A program made the position numbers and the translations under genes. Below are positions 1-9,577 of a stretch of DNA of 64,000 nucleotides, piece after piece. Position 1 is the first letter of the stretch. Each line of letters opens with the position of its first letter. The DNA is from Prosthecomicrobium pneumaticum. Lineage in GTDB: Bacteria > Pseudomonadota > Alphaproteobacteria > Rhizobiales > Kaistiaceae. A model generated the notes under the pieces. The model was given only the letters and a program-made list of their open reading frames with translations, made no database searches and was not told the DNA's origin. The stretch is from assembly GCF_014199915.1 (NCBI RefSeq), contig NZ_JACHOO010000001.1, positions 1 to 64,000 on the forward strand. The letters run 5' to 3'.

Positions 1-1375
1 GGAGCGGCCGGCCGAAGGGCCGGTCGGTCGGCTCCCGAAAGCACCGTCGCCGCCACCAAAGCACCCGTCACCCCGGCCTCCGTGCCGGGGTCCATAATCG
101 GGCCGCCGGGCCGCCCGCGCCGCTGGTGCCACCCCGCGCACCCGCCACCCCGGCTCTCCTCGACAAGGGGAAGGGAAGCCGCGCCTGGTCCGCGCACCGG
201 GTCCGACCCACACACCCGTCATCCTCGCGAAGGCGAGGATCCATCACGCCCGACTGTCCGCTGTTGCATGGATTCCCGCCTTCGCGAGGATGACGGATGG
301 GGAGGACGGCCCCGGAGCACCGGCCGTCACGATTATGGATGCCGGCACGCAGGCCGGCATGACGGGTGGAGGGGGGTGTTCGAAGACATTATGCGGGTAG
401 TGTGCGGAGCGGCCGGCCGAAGGGCCGGTCGGTCGGCTCCCGAAAGCACCGTCGCCGCCACCAAAGCACCCGTCACCCCGGCCTCCGTGCCGGGGTCCAT
501 GATCGGGCCGCCGGGCCGCCCGCGCCGCTGGTGCCATTTCGCGCGCCCGCCACCCGGCTCGCCCCGACAAGGGGAAGGGAAGCCGCGCCTGGTCCGCGCA
601 CCGGGTCCGACCCACACACCCGTCATCCTCGCGAAGGCGAGGGTCCATCACGCCCGACCGTCCGCTGTTTCATGGTTTCCCGCCTTCGCGGGAATGACGG
701 ATGGAGGCGTCTCCGCCCAGAGCGCCGGCCGTCACGATTATGGATGCCGGCACGGAGGCCGGCATGACGGGTGGAGGGGGTGTTCGAAGGCCTGGCGGGT
801 AGTGTGCGGAGCGGCCGGCCGGAGGGCCGGTCGGTCGGCTCCCGAGAGCGCCATCGCCACCAAAGCACCCGTCACCCCAAAGCGCCGACCGTCACGATTA
901 TGGATGCCGGCACGGAGGCCGGCATGACGGGTGGAGGGGGCTGTTCGAAGACGTTACGCGGGCAGTGTGCGGAGCGGCCGGCCGGAGGGCCGGTCGGTCT
1001 GAGGCCGAGAGCACCGTCGCCACCAAAGCACCCGTCACCCCGGCCTCCGTGCCGGGGTCCATGATCGGGCCGCCGGGCCGCCCGCGCCGCTGGTGCCACC
1101 CCGCGCACCCGCCACCCCGGCTCTCCTCGACAAGGGGAAGGGAAGCCGCGCCTGGTCCGCGCACCGGGTCCGACCCACACACCCGTCATCCTCGCGAAGG
1201 CGAGGATCCATCACGCCCGACCGTCCTCTGTTGCATGGATTCCCGCCTTCGCGGGAATGACGGAGTGGGGAGGACGGCCCCGGAGCACCGGCCGTCACGA
1301 TTATGGATGCCGGCCCGGAGGCCGGCATGACGGGTGGAGGGGGCTGTTCGAAGACGTCACACGGGTGCGAACGGG
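1..1375. repeat. Four-copy long non-coding repeat array with internal hairpins
   Basis: Four units begin with the same inverted repeat (GGCCGGCC..AGGGCCGGTCGG) at 1, 406, 808 and 971, giving unit lengths of about 405, 402, 163 and 400 bases; the third unit lacks the middle section. A full unit holds, in order, the GGCCGG hairpin, a segment reading CCGTCACCCCGGCCTCCGTGC, a spacer with GACAAGGGGAAGGGAAGCCG, a long imperfect hairpin, and a GCCGGCACGGAGGCCGGCATG palindrome. Copies are nearly identical, with scattered substitutions. Open frames across it exist on both strands but are by-products of a stop-poor GC-rich repeat. The left edge of the array is cut by the window start. Confidence 0.85.
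218..294. repeat. Imperfect long hairpin inside the repeat unit
   Basis: GTCATCCTCGCGAAGGCG at 218 is matched in inverse by CGCCTTCGCGAGGATGAC ending at 294, with about 35 bases between the arms. The same hairpin recurs in the second unit (near 621-698) and the fourth (near 1184-1262). The arm resembles the CGCCTTCGCGGGAATGAC class of short palindromic repeats common between genes in alphaproteobacteria. No protein is implied. Confidence 0.75.
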
Positions 1376-1466
1376 AAGCCTGACGGGTGCTTCGGGGTGG
1401 AGCGTCCTTCTTTCGCGGGGATGGCGCTCGGGGGCCGCCCGGCGTGCCGGACCGCGCCGGCCTCGC

Positions 1467-2675
1467 TCAGGGCAGGCGGAGGATCCGGATGGGGGCGCCC
1501 GCGGCCGCGGCGGGGGCGTGCGGCGGGCGGACGATCAGGCAGCCGGAGGCGGCGAGCGTCGACAGCATCGAGCTGTCCTGGCGCGGAAACGGCGTCGCGA
1601 GGGGCGGCGCGCCGGGCCGCTCGGCGAGCATGGCGCGGACATAGTCCCGGCGGCGGTCGTTCTGCGCCATCGGCGCGCCGAGCTCGGCCGGCTCGGTCGG
1701 GTCGGCGGGCGGCAGGCCGAGCAACGCGTCGAGGAGCGGCCGCAGGAAGAGGAGGCCGCAGACGAGGCTCGACACCGGATTGCCGGGCAGGCCGAGAATG
1801 CGCGTCCCGCCGCGGCGGCCGAACATCAGCGGCTTGCCGGGACGCATCGCGATCTTCCAGAAATCGAGATCGACGCCGAGCCCGCCGAGCACACCGCGGA
1901 CGAGATCGTGCTCGCCGACCGAGGCGCCGCCGAGCGTCACGAGCACGTCGGGCTCCTCGGCGAGCGCGGCCTCGATCGCCGCGGCGAGCGCGGCGCGGTC
2001 GTCGCGGACGATGCCGCGGTCGACCGGCCTTGCGCCCGCCTCGATCGCCAGCGCGGCGATGCCATAGCTGTTGGAGGCGACGATCGCCTCGGCCGGCACG
2101 TCCGGCGCCGGCGCGGCGAGCTCGTCGCCGGTCGCGAGAATGGCGACCGTCGGCTGCCGGCGGACCGGCACGGCCCAATGGTTCATCGCGGCGGCGATCG
2201 CGATCTCGCGCATGCCGAGCCGGCGCGGGGCGGGGAGGAGCACCGCGCCCTCGGCGAAATCGAGGCCGCGCGGCCGCACGTGCTGGCCCGGCCGGACCGC
2301 CTCGCGGACGATCACCCGGCCGTCCTCGACCTGCGCATCCTCCTGCAGCAGGACCGAATCGGCCCCCTCGGGCAGCGCACCGCCGGTGAAGATGCGCACC
2401 GTCTCGCCTTCGCCGACCCGGCCGGCGAAGGGGGTGCCGGCGGGCGCCGTGCCGATCGGCCGCAAGGCGGCACCGACCGAGGCGGCGTCGGCGGCGCGCA
2501 GCGCATAGCCGTCCATCGCCGAGACGGCATAGGGCGGCTGCGTGCGGCGCGCGGCGAGCGGGGCGGCGAGCACGCGGCGGAAGGCCTCGGCGATCGGCAC
2601 GTCCTCGGCAGGCGTCGGCGCAATGCCGTCGAGCACGCGGGCGAGCGCCTCCTCGACGGGAAGAAGGCCGTTCAC
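1467..2675 (-). CDS. moeA: Molybdopterin molybdenumtransferase (MoeA)
   Basis: 402 residues, the usual MoeA length. It inserts molybdate into adenylylated molybdopterin, the last step of molybdenum cofactor synthesis in the cytoplasm. Visible marks are the SAMDGYALR segment near residue 50, [12 protein letters not shown] near 115, ILATGDEL near 178, [12 protein letters not shown] near 245 and the [17 protein letters not shown] stretch near 282-308. The start is GTG and overlaps the moaC stop by four bases (GTGA), so translation is probably coupled. It is the last gene of the trp-moa operon, and the repeat array lies directly downstream. Confidence 0.95.
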   Translation of the reverse strand: MNGLLPVEEALARVLDGIAPTPAEDVPIAEAFRRVLAAPLAARRTQPPYAVSAMDGYALRAADAASVGAALRPIGTAPAGTPFAGRVGEGETVRIFTGGALPEGADSVLLQEDAQVEDGRVIVREAVRPGQHVRPRGLDFAEGAVLLPAPRRLGMREIAIAAAMNHWAVPVRRQPTVAILATGDELAAPAPDVPAEAIVASNSYGIAALAIEAGARPVDRGIVRDDRAALAAAIEAALAEEPDVLVTLGGASVGEHDLVRGVLGGLGVDLDFWKIAMRPGKPLMFGRRGGTRILGLPGNPVSSLVCGLLFLRPLLDALLGLPPADPTEPAELGAPMAQNDRRRDYVRAMLAERPGAPPLATPFPRQDSSMLSTLAASGCLIVRPPHAPAAAAGAPIRILRLP

Positions 2676-3157
2676 GGGCGGTCCGCCCGCCAGGCGCCGG
2701 AGCGGCCGCCGGTCTTCTCGATGAGCCGGATGCCGCCGATCACCATGCCGCGGTCGGCCGCCTTCGCCATGTCGTAGATCGTCAGGCAGGCGACCGAGAC
2801 GGCGGTCAGCGCCTCCATCTCGACGCCGGTGCGCTCCGCGACCTTGGTCGTCGCGCGGATGCGCAGGCCCGGCAGAGCGGCGTCGGGCTCGATCTCGAGC
2901 GTCACCTTCGACAGCCCGATCGGATGGCAGAGCGGGATGAGATCGGACGTCCTCTTCGCCGCCATGATGCCGGCGATCCGCGCCGTCGCGATCACGTCGC
3001 CCTTCTTCGAAGCGCCCGACACGATCAGATCGAGCGTCGCCGGCGCCATCGTCACCGTGCCTTCGGCGGTCGCCGACCGGTCGGTGACGGCCTTTTCCGA
3101 GACGTCGACCATCTGCGCCGCGCCCGTCGCATCGAGATGGGTGAGGGGACCCGCCAT
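2672..3157 (-). CDS. moaC: Cyclic pyranopterin monophosphate synthase (MoaC)
   Basis: 161 residues, standard for MoaC. It converts the MoaA product 3',8-cyclo-GTP to cyclic pyranopterin monophosphate in molybdenum cofactor synthesis. The family motif [13 protein letters not shown] is present near residue 75, followed by [20 protein letters not shown] and MAKAADRGM. It starts at ATG 3157, three bases after the trpC stop, and overlaps moeA. MoaA is not in the window. Placing MoaC and MoeA behind trpC is a familiar Hyphomicrobiales arrangement, so expression is probably tied to the trp operon. Confidence 0.96.
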   Translation of the reverse strand: MAGPLTHLDATGAAQMVDVSEKAVTDRSATAEGTVTMAPATLDLIVSGASKKGDVIATARIAGIMAAKRTSDLIPLCHPIGLSKVTLEIEPDAALPGLRIRATTKVAERTGVEMEALTAVSVACLTIYDMAKAADRGMVIGGIRLIEKTGGRSGAWRADRP

Positions 3158-3160
3158 CGC

Positions 3161-3970
3161 TCAGGCGGCCGCGGCGGACGGGGGGGCGAGCAGCGCCCGC
3201 GTCGCGGCGGCGACGTCGTCCTGCCGCATCAGGCTCTCGCCGACGAGATAGGTGCCGATCCGCGCGCGGGCGAGCCGGGCGATGTCGGCCGGGGTGAAGA
3301 TGCCGCTCTCGCCGACGATGATGCGGTCGTCGGGGATCATCGGGGCGAGCCGTTCCGAGGTCGCGAGCGTCGTCTCGAAGGTCCGCAGATCGCGGTTGTT
3401 GATGCCGATCAGCGGCGAGGCGAGCCGCAGCGCCCGCTTCAGCTCGGCCTCGTCGTGCACCTCGAGGAGCACGTCCATGCCGAGCGCGAGGGCGGTCTCC
3501 TCGAGCTCCACCGCCTCGGCGTCGGCGAGCGCCGCCATGATGATCAGGATGCAGTCCGCGCCCCAGGCGCGCGCCTCGTAGACCTGATAGGGCTCGAACA
3601 TGAAGTCCTTGCGCAAGACCGGCAGCGGCACGGCGGCGCGGGCGGCGCGCAGATAGTCCGGCGAGCCCTGGAAATACTCGACGTCGGTGAGCACCGAGAG
3701 GCAGGCGGCGCCGCCCTCGGCATAGGCGCGGGCGAGCGCGGGCGGATCGAAATCGGGCCGGATCAGCCCCTTTGACGGGCTCGCCTTCTTGATCTCGGCG
3801 ATCAGCGCCGGCCGTCCTTCCGCGAGGCGTTCGCGGATCGCGTCGGCGAAGCCGCGCGGCGGGTCGGCGGTGGCGGCCAAACCGCGGATCTCTGCCGGCG
3901 GCACCTTTTCCTTGGCGGCGGCGATCTCGAGGCGCTTCGTCGCCTCGATGGTCTTCAGGATGTCGGTCAT
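3161..3970 (-). CDS. trpC: Indole-3-glycerol phosphate synthase (TrpC)
   Basis: 269 residues. It closes the indole ring from CdRP in tryptophan synthesis, as a cytoplasmic TIM barrel. Seen motifs: [11 protein letters not shown] with the catalytic lysine near residue 58, [33 protein letters not shown] and [10 protein letters not shown]. No PRAI (TrpF) domain is fused. The start overlaps the trpD stop by four bases, indicating coupling. Confidence 0.97.
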   Translation of the reverse strand: MTDILKTIEATKRLEIAAAKEKVPPAEIRGLAATADPPRGFADAIRERLAEGRPALIAEIKKASPSKGLIRPDFDPPALARAYAEGGAACLSVLTDVEYFQGSPDYLRAARAAVPLPVLRKDFMFEPYQVYEARAWGADCILIIMAALADAEAVELEETALALGMDVLLEVHDEAELKRALRLASPLIGINNRDLRTFETTLATSERLAPMIPDDRIIVGESGIFTPADIARLARARIGTYLVGESLMRQDDVAAATRALLAPPSAAAA

Positions 3971-4989
3971 GCCGGCACCTCTCCGGTCAGAGCGACGAGC
4001 CGGTCGAGCCGGGCGAGGGCGCGGCCGGAATCGATCGAAGAGGCGGCCATGGCGACGCCCTCGGGGAGGTCGGAGGCTTTGCCGGCGACGACGAGGGCGG
4101 CGGCGGCGTTCATCAGCACGGTGTCGCGATAGGCGCTCGGCACGCCCGAGAGGACGGCCCGCATCGCCGCGGCGTTCACCGCGCCGTCACCGCCGCGCAG
4201 CGCCTCGGCGGGCGAGACCGGCAGGCCGACCTCCTCGGGATGGATCTCGAAAGTGGTGACGATGCCGCGGTCGAGCGCGGCGACCTTGGTCGGGCCGGCG
4301 GTGGTGATCTCGTCGACGCCGTTAAAGCCGTTGACCACCCAGGCGCGCTCGGTGCCGAGGGCGTGGAGGACATGGGCGAGCGGTTCGATCCATTCCGCCG
4401 CATAGACGCCGAGCAGCTGGCGCCGCACGCCGGCGGGGTTCGAGAGGGGGCCGAGCAGGTTGAAGATGGTGCGGGTGCCGAGTTCGACGCGGGTCGGCCC
4501 GACATGCTTCATCGCCGCATGGTGGGCGGGCGCGAACATGAAGCCGATGCCCGCCTCGCGGATGGCGCGGGCGATCGTCTCGGGCGGCACGTCGACCTTG
4601 ACGCCGAGCGCCATCAGCACGTCGGCCGCGCCGGATTTCGAGGAGAGCGCGCGGTTGCCGTGCTTTGCGACCGGCACGCCGGCGCCGGCGACGACGAAGG
4701 CCGCGGCGGTCGAGATGTTGTAGGTGTGCGAGCCGTCGCCGCCGGTGCCGACGACATCGATCGCGTCCTCGGGCGCGTCGACCGGCGTCATCCTGGCGCG
4801 CATCACCGCGACGGCGCCGGCGATCTCGTCGATCGTCTCGCCGCGGACGCGCAGCGCCATCAGGAAGCCGGCGATCTGCGAGGGCGTCGCCTGGCCGGAC
4901 ATGATGACGTCGAAGGCGGCCTCGGCCTCGGCCCGGTCGAGCGCGCGGCCCGCGGCGGCCTTGGCGATGAAGGGCTTCAGGTCGCTCAT
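3967..4989 (-). CDS. trpD: Anthranilate phosphoribosyltransferase (TrpD)
   Basis: 340 residues. It transfers the phosphoribosyl group from PRPP to anthranilate. The PRPP-site motif [15 protein letters not shown] lies near residue 80, with [15 protein letters not shown] after it and the anthranilate-side [22 protein letters not shown] further on. It is a separate protein from TrpG, with only two bases between the genes. ATG at 4989 is the family start. Confidence 0.97.
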   Translation of the reverse strand: MSDLKPFIAKAAAGRALDRAEAEAAFDVIMSGQATPSQIAGFLMALRVRGETIDEIAGAVAVMRARMTPVDAPEDAIDVVGTGGDGSHTYNISTAAAFVVAGAGVPVAKHGNRALSSKSGAADVLMALGVKVDVPPETIARAIREAGIGFMFAPAHHAAMKHVGPTRVELGTRTIFNLLGPLSNPAGVRRQLLGVYAAEWIEPLAHVLHALGTERAWVVNGFNGVDEITTAGPTKVAALDRGIVTTFEIHPEEVGLPVSPAEALRGGDGAVNAAAMRAVLSGVPSAYRDTVLMNAAAALVVAGKASDLPEGVAMAASSIDSGRALARLDRLVALTGEVPA

Positions 4990-4991
4990 GG

Positions 4992-5603
4992 TCAGGCGGC
5001 CGATCGCCGGCCGCGCCGGGTCCGGTTCCAGTCGGCGGCGATGTCGAGGAAGTTCTTGATCAGCGTGTGGCCGTGCTCGGAGGCGATCGATTCCGGGTGG
5101 AACTGCACGCCGTGGAGCGGCAGCGTCCTGTGCATCGCGCCCATCACGACGCCGTCCTCGGCCTCCGCCGTCACCTCGAGCACATCCGGCATCGTCTCGC
5201 GCCTCACCATCAGCGAGTGATAGCGGGTCGCCTGGAACGGGCCGTTGATGCCGCGAAAGACGCTGCGGCCGGTATGGGTGATGGTCGACAGCTTGCCGTG
5301 CATCTGGGAGGGCGCGCGCACCACCTCGCCGCCGAGCGCCTGGCCGATCGCCTGATGGCCGAGGCAGACGCCGAAGATCGGGATGGTGTCGCCCGCCCGG
5401 GCGATCAGGTCGAGGCAGATCCCCGCCTCGTTCGGCGTGCAGGGTCCGGGCGACAGCACGATGCCCTCCGGATCGAGGGCGATCACCTCGTCGACGGAGA
5501 TCTTGTCGTTCCGCCGCACGATCAGCTTCGCCCCCAGCTCGCCGATATAGTGGACGAGGTTGTAGGTGAAGCTGTCGTAGTTATCGATGACGAGAAAGGC
5601 CAT
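4992..5603 (-). CDS. trpG: Anthranilate synthase component II, glutamine amidotransferase (TrpG)
   Basis: 203 residues. This class I glutamine amidotransferase feeds ammonia to TrpE. The catalytic triad is visible: nucleophile Cys80 in [11 protein letters not shown], with His169 and Glu171 in QFHPES. The [14 protein letters not shown] oxyanion-hole region is near residue 50. It ends with a basic tail ([10 protein letters not shown]). Twelve bases separate it from trpE. A PabA role as well is possible, because no second amidotransferase is in view. Confidence 0.95.
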   Translation of the reverse strand: MAFLVIDNYDSFTYNLVHYIGELGAKLIVRRNDKISVDEVIALDPEGIVLSPGPCTPNEAGICLDLIARAGDTIPIFGVCLGHQAIGQALGGEVVRAPSQMHGKLSTITHTGRSVFRGINGPFQATRYHSLMVRRETMPDVLEVTAEAEDGVVMGAMHRTLPLHGVQFHPESIASEHGHTLIKNFLDIAADWNRTRRGRRSAA

Positions 5604-5615
5604 GGTCCCTGCTCC

Positions 5616-7130
5616 TCACTGGCCGCGCTCGGCGCGCGAGGCGAACCTTACCGCCTCTTCCGCCGCACGGAAAAGGGCGCGTGCCTTGACGACGCATTCC
5701 TGCATCTCGTTCTCCGGTACCGAGTCGGCGACGACGCCGGCGCCGGCCTGGGCGTAGAGCGTGCCGTCCTTGATGATCGCGGTGCGCAGCACGATGCAGG
5801 TGTCCATCGCCCCGTCGGCGGAGAAATAGCCGACGCAGCCGGCATAGATGCCGCGCTTCTCGAGCTCGAGCTCGTCGATGATCTCCATCGCCCGCACCTT
5901 CGGCGCGCCGGACACCGTGCCGGCCGGGAAGCCGGCGGCGAGCGCGTCGAGCGCGTCGTGTTCCGGGGCGAGCCGGCCGACGACGTTCGAGACGATGTGC
6001 ATCACCTGCGAATAATATTCGAGGAAGAACTTGTCGGTCACCGTCACCGAGCCGATCTCGGCGACGCGGCCGACATCGTTGCGGCCGAGATCGAGCAGCA
6101 TCAGGTGCTCGGCGCGTTCCTTCGGATCGGCGAGCAACTCGGCGGCGAGCGCCTTGTCCTCCTCCGGCGTGGCGCCGCGCCGCCGCGTGCCGGCGATCGG
6201 CCGGATGGTCACCTCGCCCTCGCGCACCCGCACCAGGATTTCCGGGCTCGAGCCGGCGACCGCAAACGAGCCGAAGTCGAGGAAATAAAGGAAGGGCGAG
6301 GGGTTGGTCCGGCGCAGCGCGCGATAGAGCGCGAAGGGCGGCAGGGTGAAGGGTGCGGAGAAGCGCTGCGACAGCACGACCTGGAAGATGTCGCCGGCCG
6401 CGATATACTCCTTCGCCTTCGCGACCATTTCGAGATAGCGGTCGCGCGGCGTGTTCGAGACGACCGGCACGTCGAGGTCGACATCGGCCGGCGCGGCGCT
6501 CTTCGACAGCGGCTGGTCGAGCGCATCGACCACCTCGGTGAGCCGGTCGATGGCGCGGGCATGCGCCTGCGCGGCCGGGACGCCGCTCTCCGGCCGCACC
6601 GGGGTGACGACGGTCAGCTCGTCCTTCACCGAATCGAACACCACCATGACGGTCGGCCGGACGAGGATCGCGTCGGGCAGGCCGAGCGCATCGGGGTTCG
6701 GCGCGCCGAGCTCCTCCATCTGCCGGACCATATCGTAGCCGAGATAGCCGAAAATGCCGGCCGACATCGGCGGCAGGCCGGCCGGCAGGGCGATCTTCGA
6801 TTCGGCGATCAGGCCGCGCAGCGCGTCGAGCGAGCGGCCGGGGAGGGGGACGAAGGCCTCCGGATCGGTCGCGGGCGTGCGGTTGATCTCGGCCGCTTCG
6901 CCGCGGGCGCGGAAGATCATGTCGGGCGCGAAGCCGATCATCGAATAGCGGCCGCGCACCGCGCCACCCTCGACCGATTCGAGCAGGATGGTGTTGGTGC
7001 GACCGGCCGACAGCTTCAGGAAGGCCGAGACCGGCGTTTCGAGATCGGCGACCAGCCGGGTCCAGACGACCTGCGGGGCACCGCTCTCATAGGCGCGCGC
7101 GAAGGCGTCTTGCGAGGGTTCGATCAGCAT
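5616..7130 (-). CDS. trpE: Anthranilate synthase component I (TrpE)
   Basis: 504 residues. It makes anthranilate from chorismate with ammonia from TrpG. The C-terminal chorismate-binding domain carries IAGTRRRGATPEEDKALAAE, MLLDLGRNDVGRV, FPAGTVSGAPKVRAMEIID and QAGAGVVADSVPE. The N-terminal regulatory region has the LLESVEGG segment expected for tryptophan feedback inhibition. TrpE and TrpG are separate genes here, whereas some rhizobia fuse them. No leader peptide or attenuator is visible, since trpE begins 12 bases after ppiD. Confidence 0.96.
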   Translation of the reverse strand: MLIEPSQDAFARAYESGAPQVVWTRLVADLETPVSAFLKLSAGRTNTILLESVEGGAVRGRYSMIGFAPDMIFRARGEAAEINRTPATDPEAFVPLPGRSLDALRGLIAESKIALPAGLPPMSAGIFGYLGYDMVRQMEELGAPNPDALGLPDAILVRPTVMVVFDSVKDELTVVTPVRPESGVPAAQAHARAIDRLTEVVDALDQPLSKSAAPADVDLDVPVVSNTPRDRYLEMVAKAKEYIAAGDIFQVVLSQRFSAPFTLPPFALYRALRRTNPSPFLYFLDFGSFAVAGSSPEILVRVREGEVTIRPIAGTRRRGATPEEDKALAAELLADPKERAEHLMLLDLGRNDVGRVAEIGSVTVTDKFFLEYYSQVMHIVSNVVGRLAPEHDALDALAAGFPAGTVSGAPKVRAMEIIDELELEKRGIYAGCVGYFSADGAMDTCIVLRTAIIKDGTLYAQAGAGVVADSVPENEMQECVVKARALFRAAEEAVRFASRAERGQ

Positions 7131-7142
7131 GGCGGCCGCCCG

Positions 7143-9038
7143 TCACGAACCGGCGCCGACGATCTGCTGCAGCGCCGTCTGGTTCACCCGGACGCCGACC
7201 GCATTCTGCAGTTCGCCGACATATTGCTGGAGCAGGTCGTTCTGGAGGCCGTCGGCGAGCTCGCGGCTCGGCTGGGCGAGATCGGGCGCGCCGGAGAAAT
7301 AGGCGGGCTCGGTCACGTCCGCGACCTGCAGAACGATCTGCTCGCCCTCATTGGCGCCCGGCGCCACCGCGGCATAGCCCTTCGGCCCGCCGAAGGCGGC
7401 GCGCAGCGCATCCGCCGAAAGCGGCGCGGCGGGTGTGGTCGAGCGCTGCTGGCCCTCGGCGGTCTGGATCGGGAGCGACACGCTCGCCGCGACCGCATCG
7501 AGGGTCTCGCCCTTGCCGAGCCGCTCCTGCAGCTCCTTCGCCTTCGCCGTCAGCCGGTCGCGCGCGGTCTGCGCCTTCCAGGCCGCCACCACCTTGTCGC
7601 GCACCTCGTCGAGCGTGCGGTCGCGCGCCGCCTCGACGCCGGCGACCGCGAACCAGACATAGCCGTTGCCGGGCGTGCGCAGCGCGGCATTGTCGATGCC
7701 GACATCGCTGTCGAAGGCCGCGGGCAGCAACTGGTCCTTGACCGGCAGGTCGGCGACCGCGGTGCCGGCCTCGTCGAGCCCCTGCCGGTCGACCGCGTCG
7801 ATCGTCCGCACGGTGAGCTGATGGCTCTGCGCGACCTCCTCGAGCGAGGCGCCGCCGGCGCGGGCGTCCTCGATTGCATCGTGCATCGATCCGATCTCCT
7901 CGGCGGCCCGTGAGGTGGCGATCTCCTGCCGGACCTCGCCGGCGACCGCCTCGAACGGCTTGACCGCTTCCGGCACGATCGCGCCGACATGGACGATCAC
8001 CGGGCCGAGCCGGCCGTCGACGACTTCGCTGCTGCCGTTCTCGGGCAGCGCGAAAGCGGCATCGGCGACCGCCTGGTCGATCATGTCGCTGCGCTTGAAG
8101 ACGCCGAGATCGGTGTCGGCGAGGGTCTTGCCGGCCTCGGCGACAACCGTCTCGAAGCTCGCGCCGCCGTTCAGCTTGGCGCGCGCGGTCTCGGCCGAGG
8201 GCCGGTCGGCGAAGAGCAGCTGGTAGACGTGGCGCGTCTCGGGCGTGGTGAAGCGCGCCTTCTGCGCCTCGTAGCGGGCGCGCGCATCTTCTTCGGAGAC
8301 GTCGGCGGGCTTGGCGATATCGGCCGGATCGACCTTCAGCAGCGTCACCGAGCGGTATTCGGGCGCGCGCCAGTCGGCCTTGTGCTCGTCGAAATAGGCG
8401 GCGAGCTCGTCGGCATTGGGGTCGGCGACCGTGCCGACGAGGCTCGCCGGCACGACCATATAGCGGATCGTGCGGGCTTCGGAGCGATAGGTGTTGAGCG
8501 CCTGGAGCAGCGTTTCCGGCGCCTTCGCGCCGCCCGACAGGGCGTCGACGATCTGCCGGCGCAGTTCGAGCGCATGGCGCTCCTGGACGTAGAGGTTCTC
8601 GTTCAGGTCGTTCGCCTGCAGGAGACGCACGAAGGTGGCGCGGTCGAAGCCGCCCGAAGGGCCCTGGAAGGCCGGATCGGCGCCGATCTCCTTCAGGAGC
8701 ATCTCGTCGGAGACGCCGATCCGCATATCCTGCGCGGCGTCCGCGAAGGCCGCCTCGGTGATCAGCCGGCCGAGCACCTGGTTCGGAATGCCGAACATGC
8801 GCGCCTGATCGGGCGTCACCTGCTGGTTCAGCCGGCGCTGCAGATTGGCGATCTCGCGGCGATAGGCGCGGTCGAAGGACACGGCCGAGATCTCGGTGCC
8901 GCCGACCTGCGCGACGGAATGGACGCCGATGCCGCGGAAGATGTCGGCGATGCCCCAGACGCCGAAGCTGATCACGAGCAGGCCCATGAAGAGATAGGCC
9001 ACCCAGCTGGTGGCGTATTTGCGCATCGAGTCGAGCAT
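7143..9038 (-). CDS. ppiD: SurA/PpiD-type periplasmic folding factor (peptidyl-prolyl isomerase)
   Basis: 631 residues, typical of PpiD. A single N-terminal membrane anchor at about residues 12-31 (WVAYLFMGLLVISFGVWGIA) leaves the rest in the periplasm. A SurA_N-type helical domain follows, including RRLNQQVTPDQARMFGIPNQVLGRLITEAAF. The parvulin-like region lies near 255-365 (ARFTTPETRHVYQLLFADRPSAE onward), but it looks divergent, so true isomerase activity is uncertain and a chaperone role is likely. It is the first gene of the operon leading into trpE, an association common in Hyphomicrobiales. Confidence 0.9.
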   Translation of the reverse strand: MLDSMRKYATSWVAYLFMGLLVISFGVWGIADIFRGIGVHSVAQVGGTEISAVSFDRAYRREIANLQRRLNQQVTPDQARMFGIPNQVLGRLITEAAFADAAQDMRIGVSDEMLLKEIGADPAFQGPSGGFDRATFVRLLQANDLNENLYVQERHALELRRQIVDALSGGAKAPETLLQALNTYRSEARTIRYMVVPASLVGTVADPNADELAAYFDEHKADWRAPEYRSVTLLKVDPADIAKPADVSEEDARARYEAQKARFTTPETRHVYQLLFADRPSAETARAKLNGGASFETVVAEAGKTLADTDLGVFKRSDMIDQAVADAAFALPENGSSEVVDGRLGPVIVHVGAIVPEAVKPFEAVAGEVRQEIATSRAAEEIGSMHDAIEDARAGGASLEEVAQSHQLTVRTIDAVDRQGLDEAGTAVADLPVKDQLLPAAFDSDVGIDNAALRTPGNGYVWFAVAGVEAARDRTLDEVRDKVVAAWKAQTARDRLTAKAKELQERLGKGETLDAVAASVSLPIQTAEGQQRSTTPAAPLSADALRAAFGGPKGYAAVAPGANEGEQIVLQVADVTEPAYFSGAPDLAQPSRELADGLQNDLLQQYVGELQNAVGVRVNQTALQQIVGAGS

Positions 9039-9190
9039 CGGAACCTCGGGCCGGCGCGGTGCGCCGCTGTCAGAAAGCGGCGGATCATAAGAAGTGCGTC
9101 CCTCAGGGGCAAGGCGAACCGGCTCGCCTTGCGAGGCGGGGTGGCGGAGCGTATTTAGCGAGGCTCAGCCAACCGGGTCCGGAGGGGCCG

Positions 9191-9454
9191 ATGCGCCAGG
9201 TCGAGATGCTCGATGCGACGTCGCAGCTCGCGAGGCTCGTCGCCGCGGTCGAATCGGGCGAGGAGGCCGAGATCGTCATCGCCCGCGACGGCAAGCCTGC
9301 CGCCCGCCTCGTCCCGATCGAGCCCCAACCGAGGCCGGCGACCCGACGACTGGGGATCGCCGCGGGTCGCTATGCGATCCATTCCGACGAGGAATGGGAG
9401 GCGCTCGACGATGCGGTCGCGGAGCTGTTTTCCGGCGTGAAAGAGAAGCAGTAG
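9191..9454 (+). CDS. Type II antitoxin, Phd/YefM-like
   Basis: 87 residues from ATG 9191, with GGAGGGG just upstream. The N-terminus reads MRQVEMLDATSQLARLVAAVESGEEAEIVIARDGKPAARLVPI, the classic prevent-host-death DNA-binding fold in which ..VARxGKPxARLVP is diagnostic. The C-terminal part (DEEWEALDDAVAELFSG) should be the toxin-binding tail. The family neutralises a partner toxin and represses its own operon. The partner gene begins three bases downstream but is broken, so this antitoxin appears orphaned. Confidence 0.85.
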   Translation: MRQVEMLDATSQLARLVAAVESGEEAEIVIARDGKPAARLVPIEPQPRPATRRLGIAAGRYAIHSDEEWEALDDAVAELFSGVKEKQ

Positions 9455-9457
9455 TCC

Positions 9458-9577
9458 GTGCGGCTGCTCCTCGACACTCATGTTCTGATATGGGCTCTCG
9501 CTGCCCCCGAGCGAACAAACGCCGTCTCGCCGCCTGCAACTCGACCGTCCTTCTCGTCTGATCGGAAACGCCCATGA
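9458..9577 (+). pseudogene. Truncated PIN-domain (VapC-like) toxin
   Basis: A GTG three bases after the antitoxin stop opens VRLLLDTHVLIWALAAPER, the start of a VapC-type PIN ribonuclease including its first metal-binding aspartate. After about 19 residues the similarity stops and the frame runs through unrelated sequence (TNAVSPPATRPS) to TGA at 9575-9577, four bases into tpiA. Intact toxins of this class are about 125-130 residues, so roughly 85% of the gene, including the other acidic residues, is missing. It is too short to be active. Confidence 0.8.

Noticed and set aside
82-927. Long open frames through the repeat array
   Set aside because: They follow the tandem repeats, exist on both strands and have no start context or known domain; the array is non-coding.
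1-1375. CRISPR array
   Set aside because: Units are about 400 bases with mosaic hairpins, not 25-45-base repeats with unique spacers.
1257-2777. A 506-residue frame opposite moeA
   Set aside because: It is antisense to a clear MoeA and composed of Arg/Gly/Ala runs expected from complementary GC-rich codons.
7131-7142. trp attenuator or leader peptide
   Set aside because: Only 12 bases separate ppiD from trpE, so there is no room.
5067-7913. A 948-residue frame opposite trpG, trpE and ppiD
   Set aside because: It lies across three well-supported genes on the other strand and has no domain; it is a product of stop-poor GC-rich DNA.
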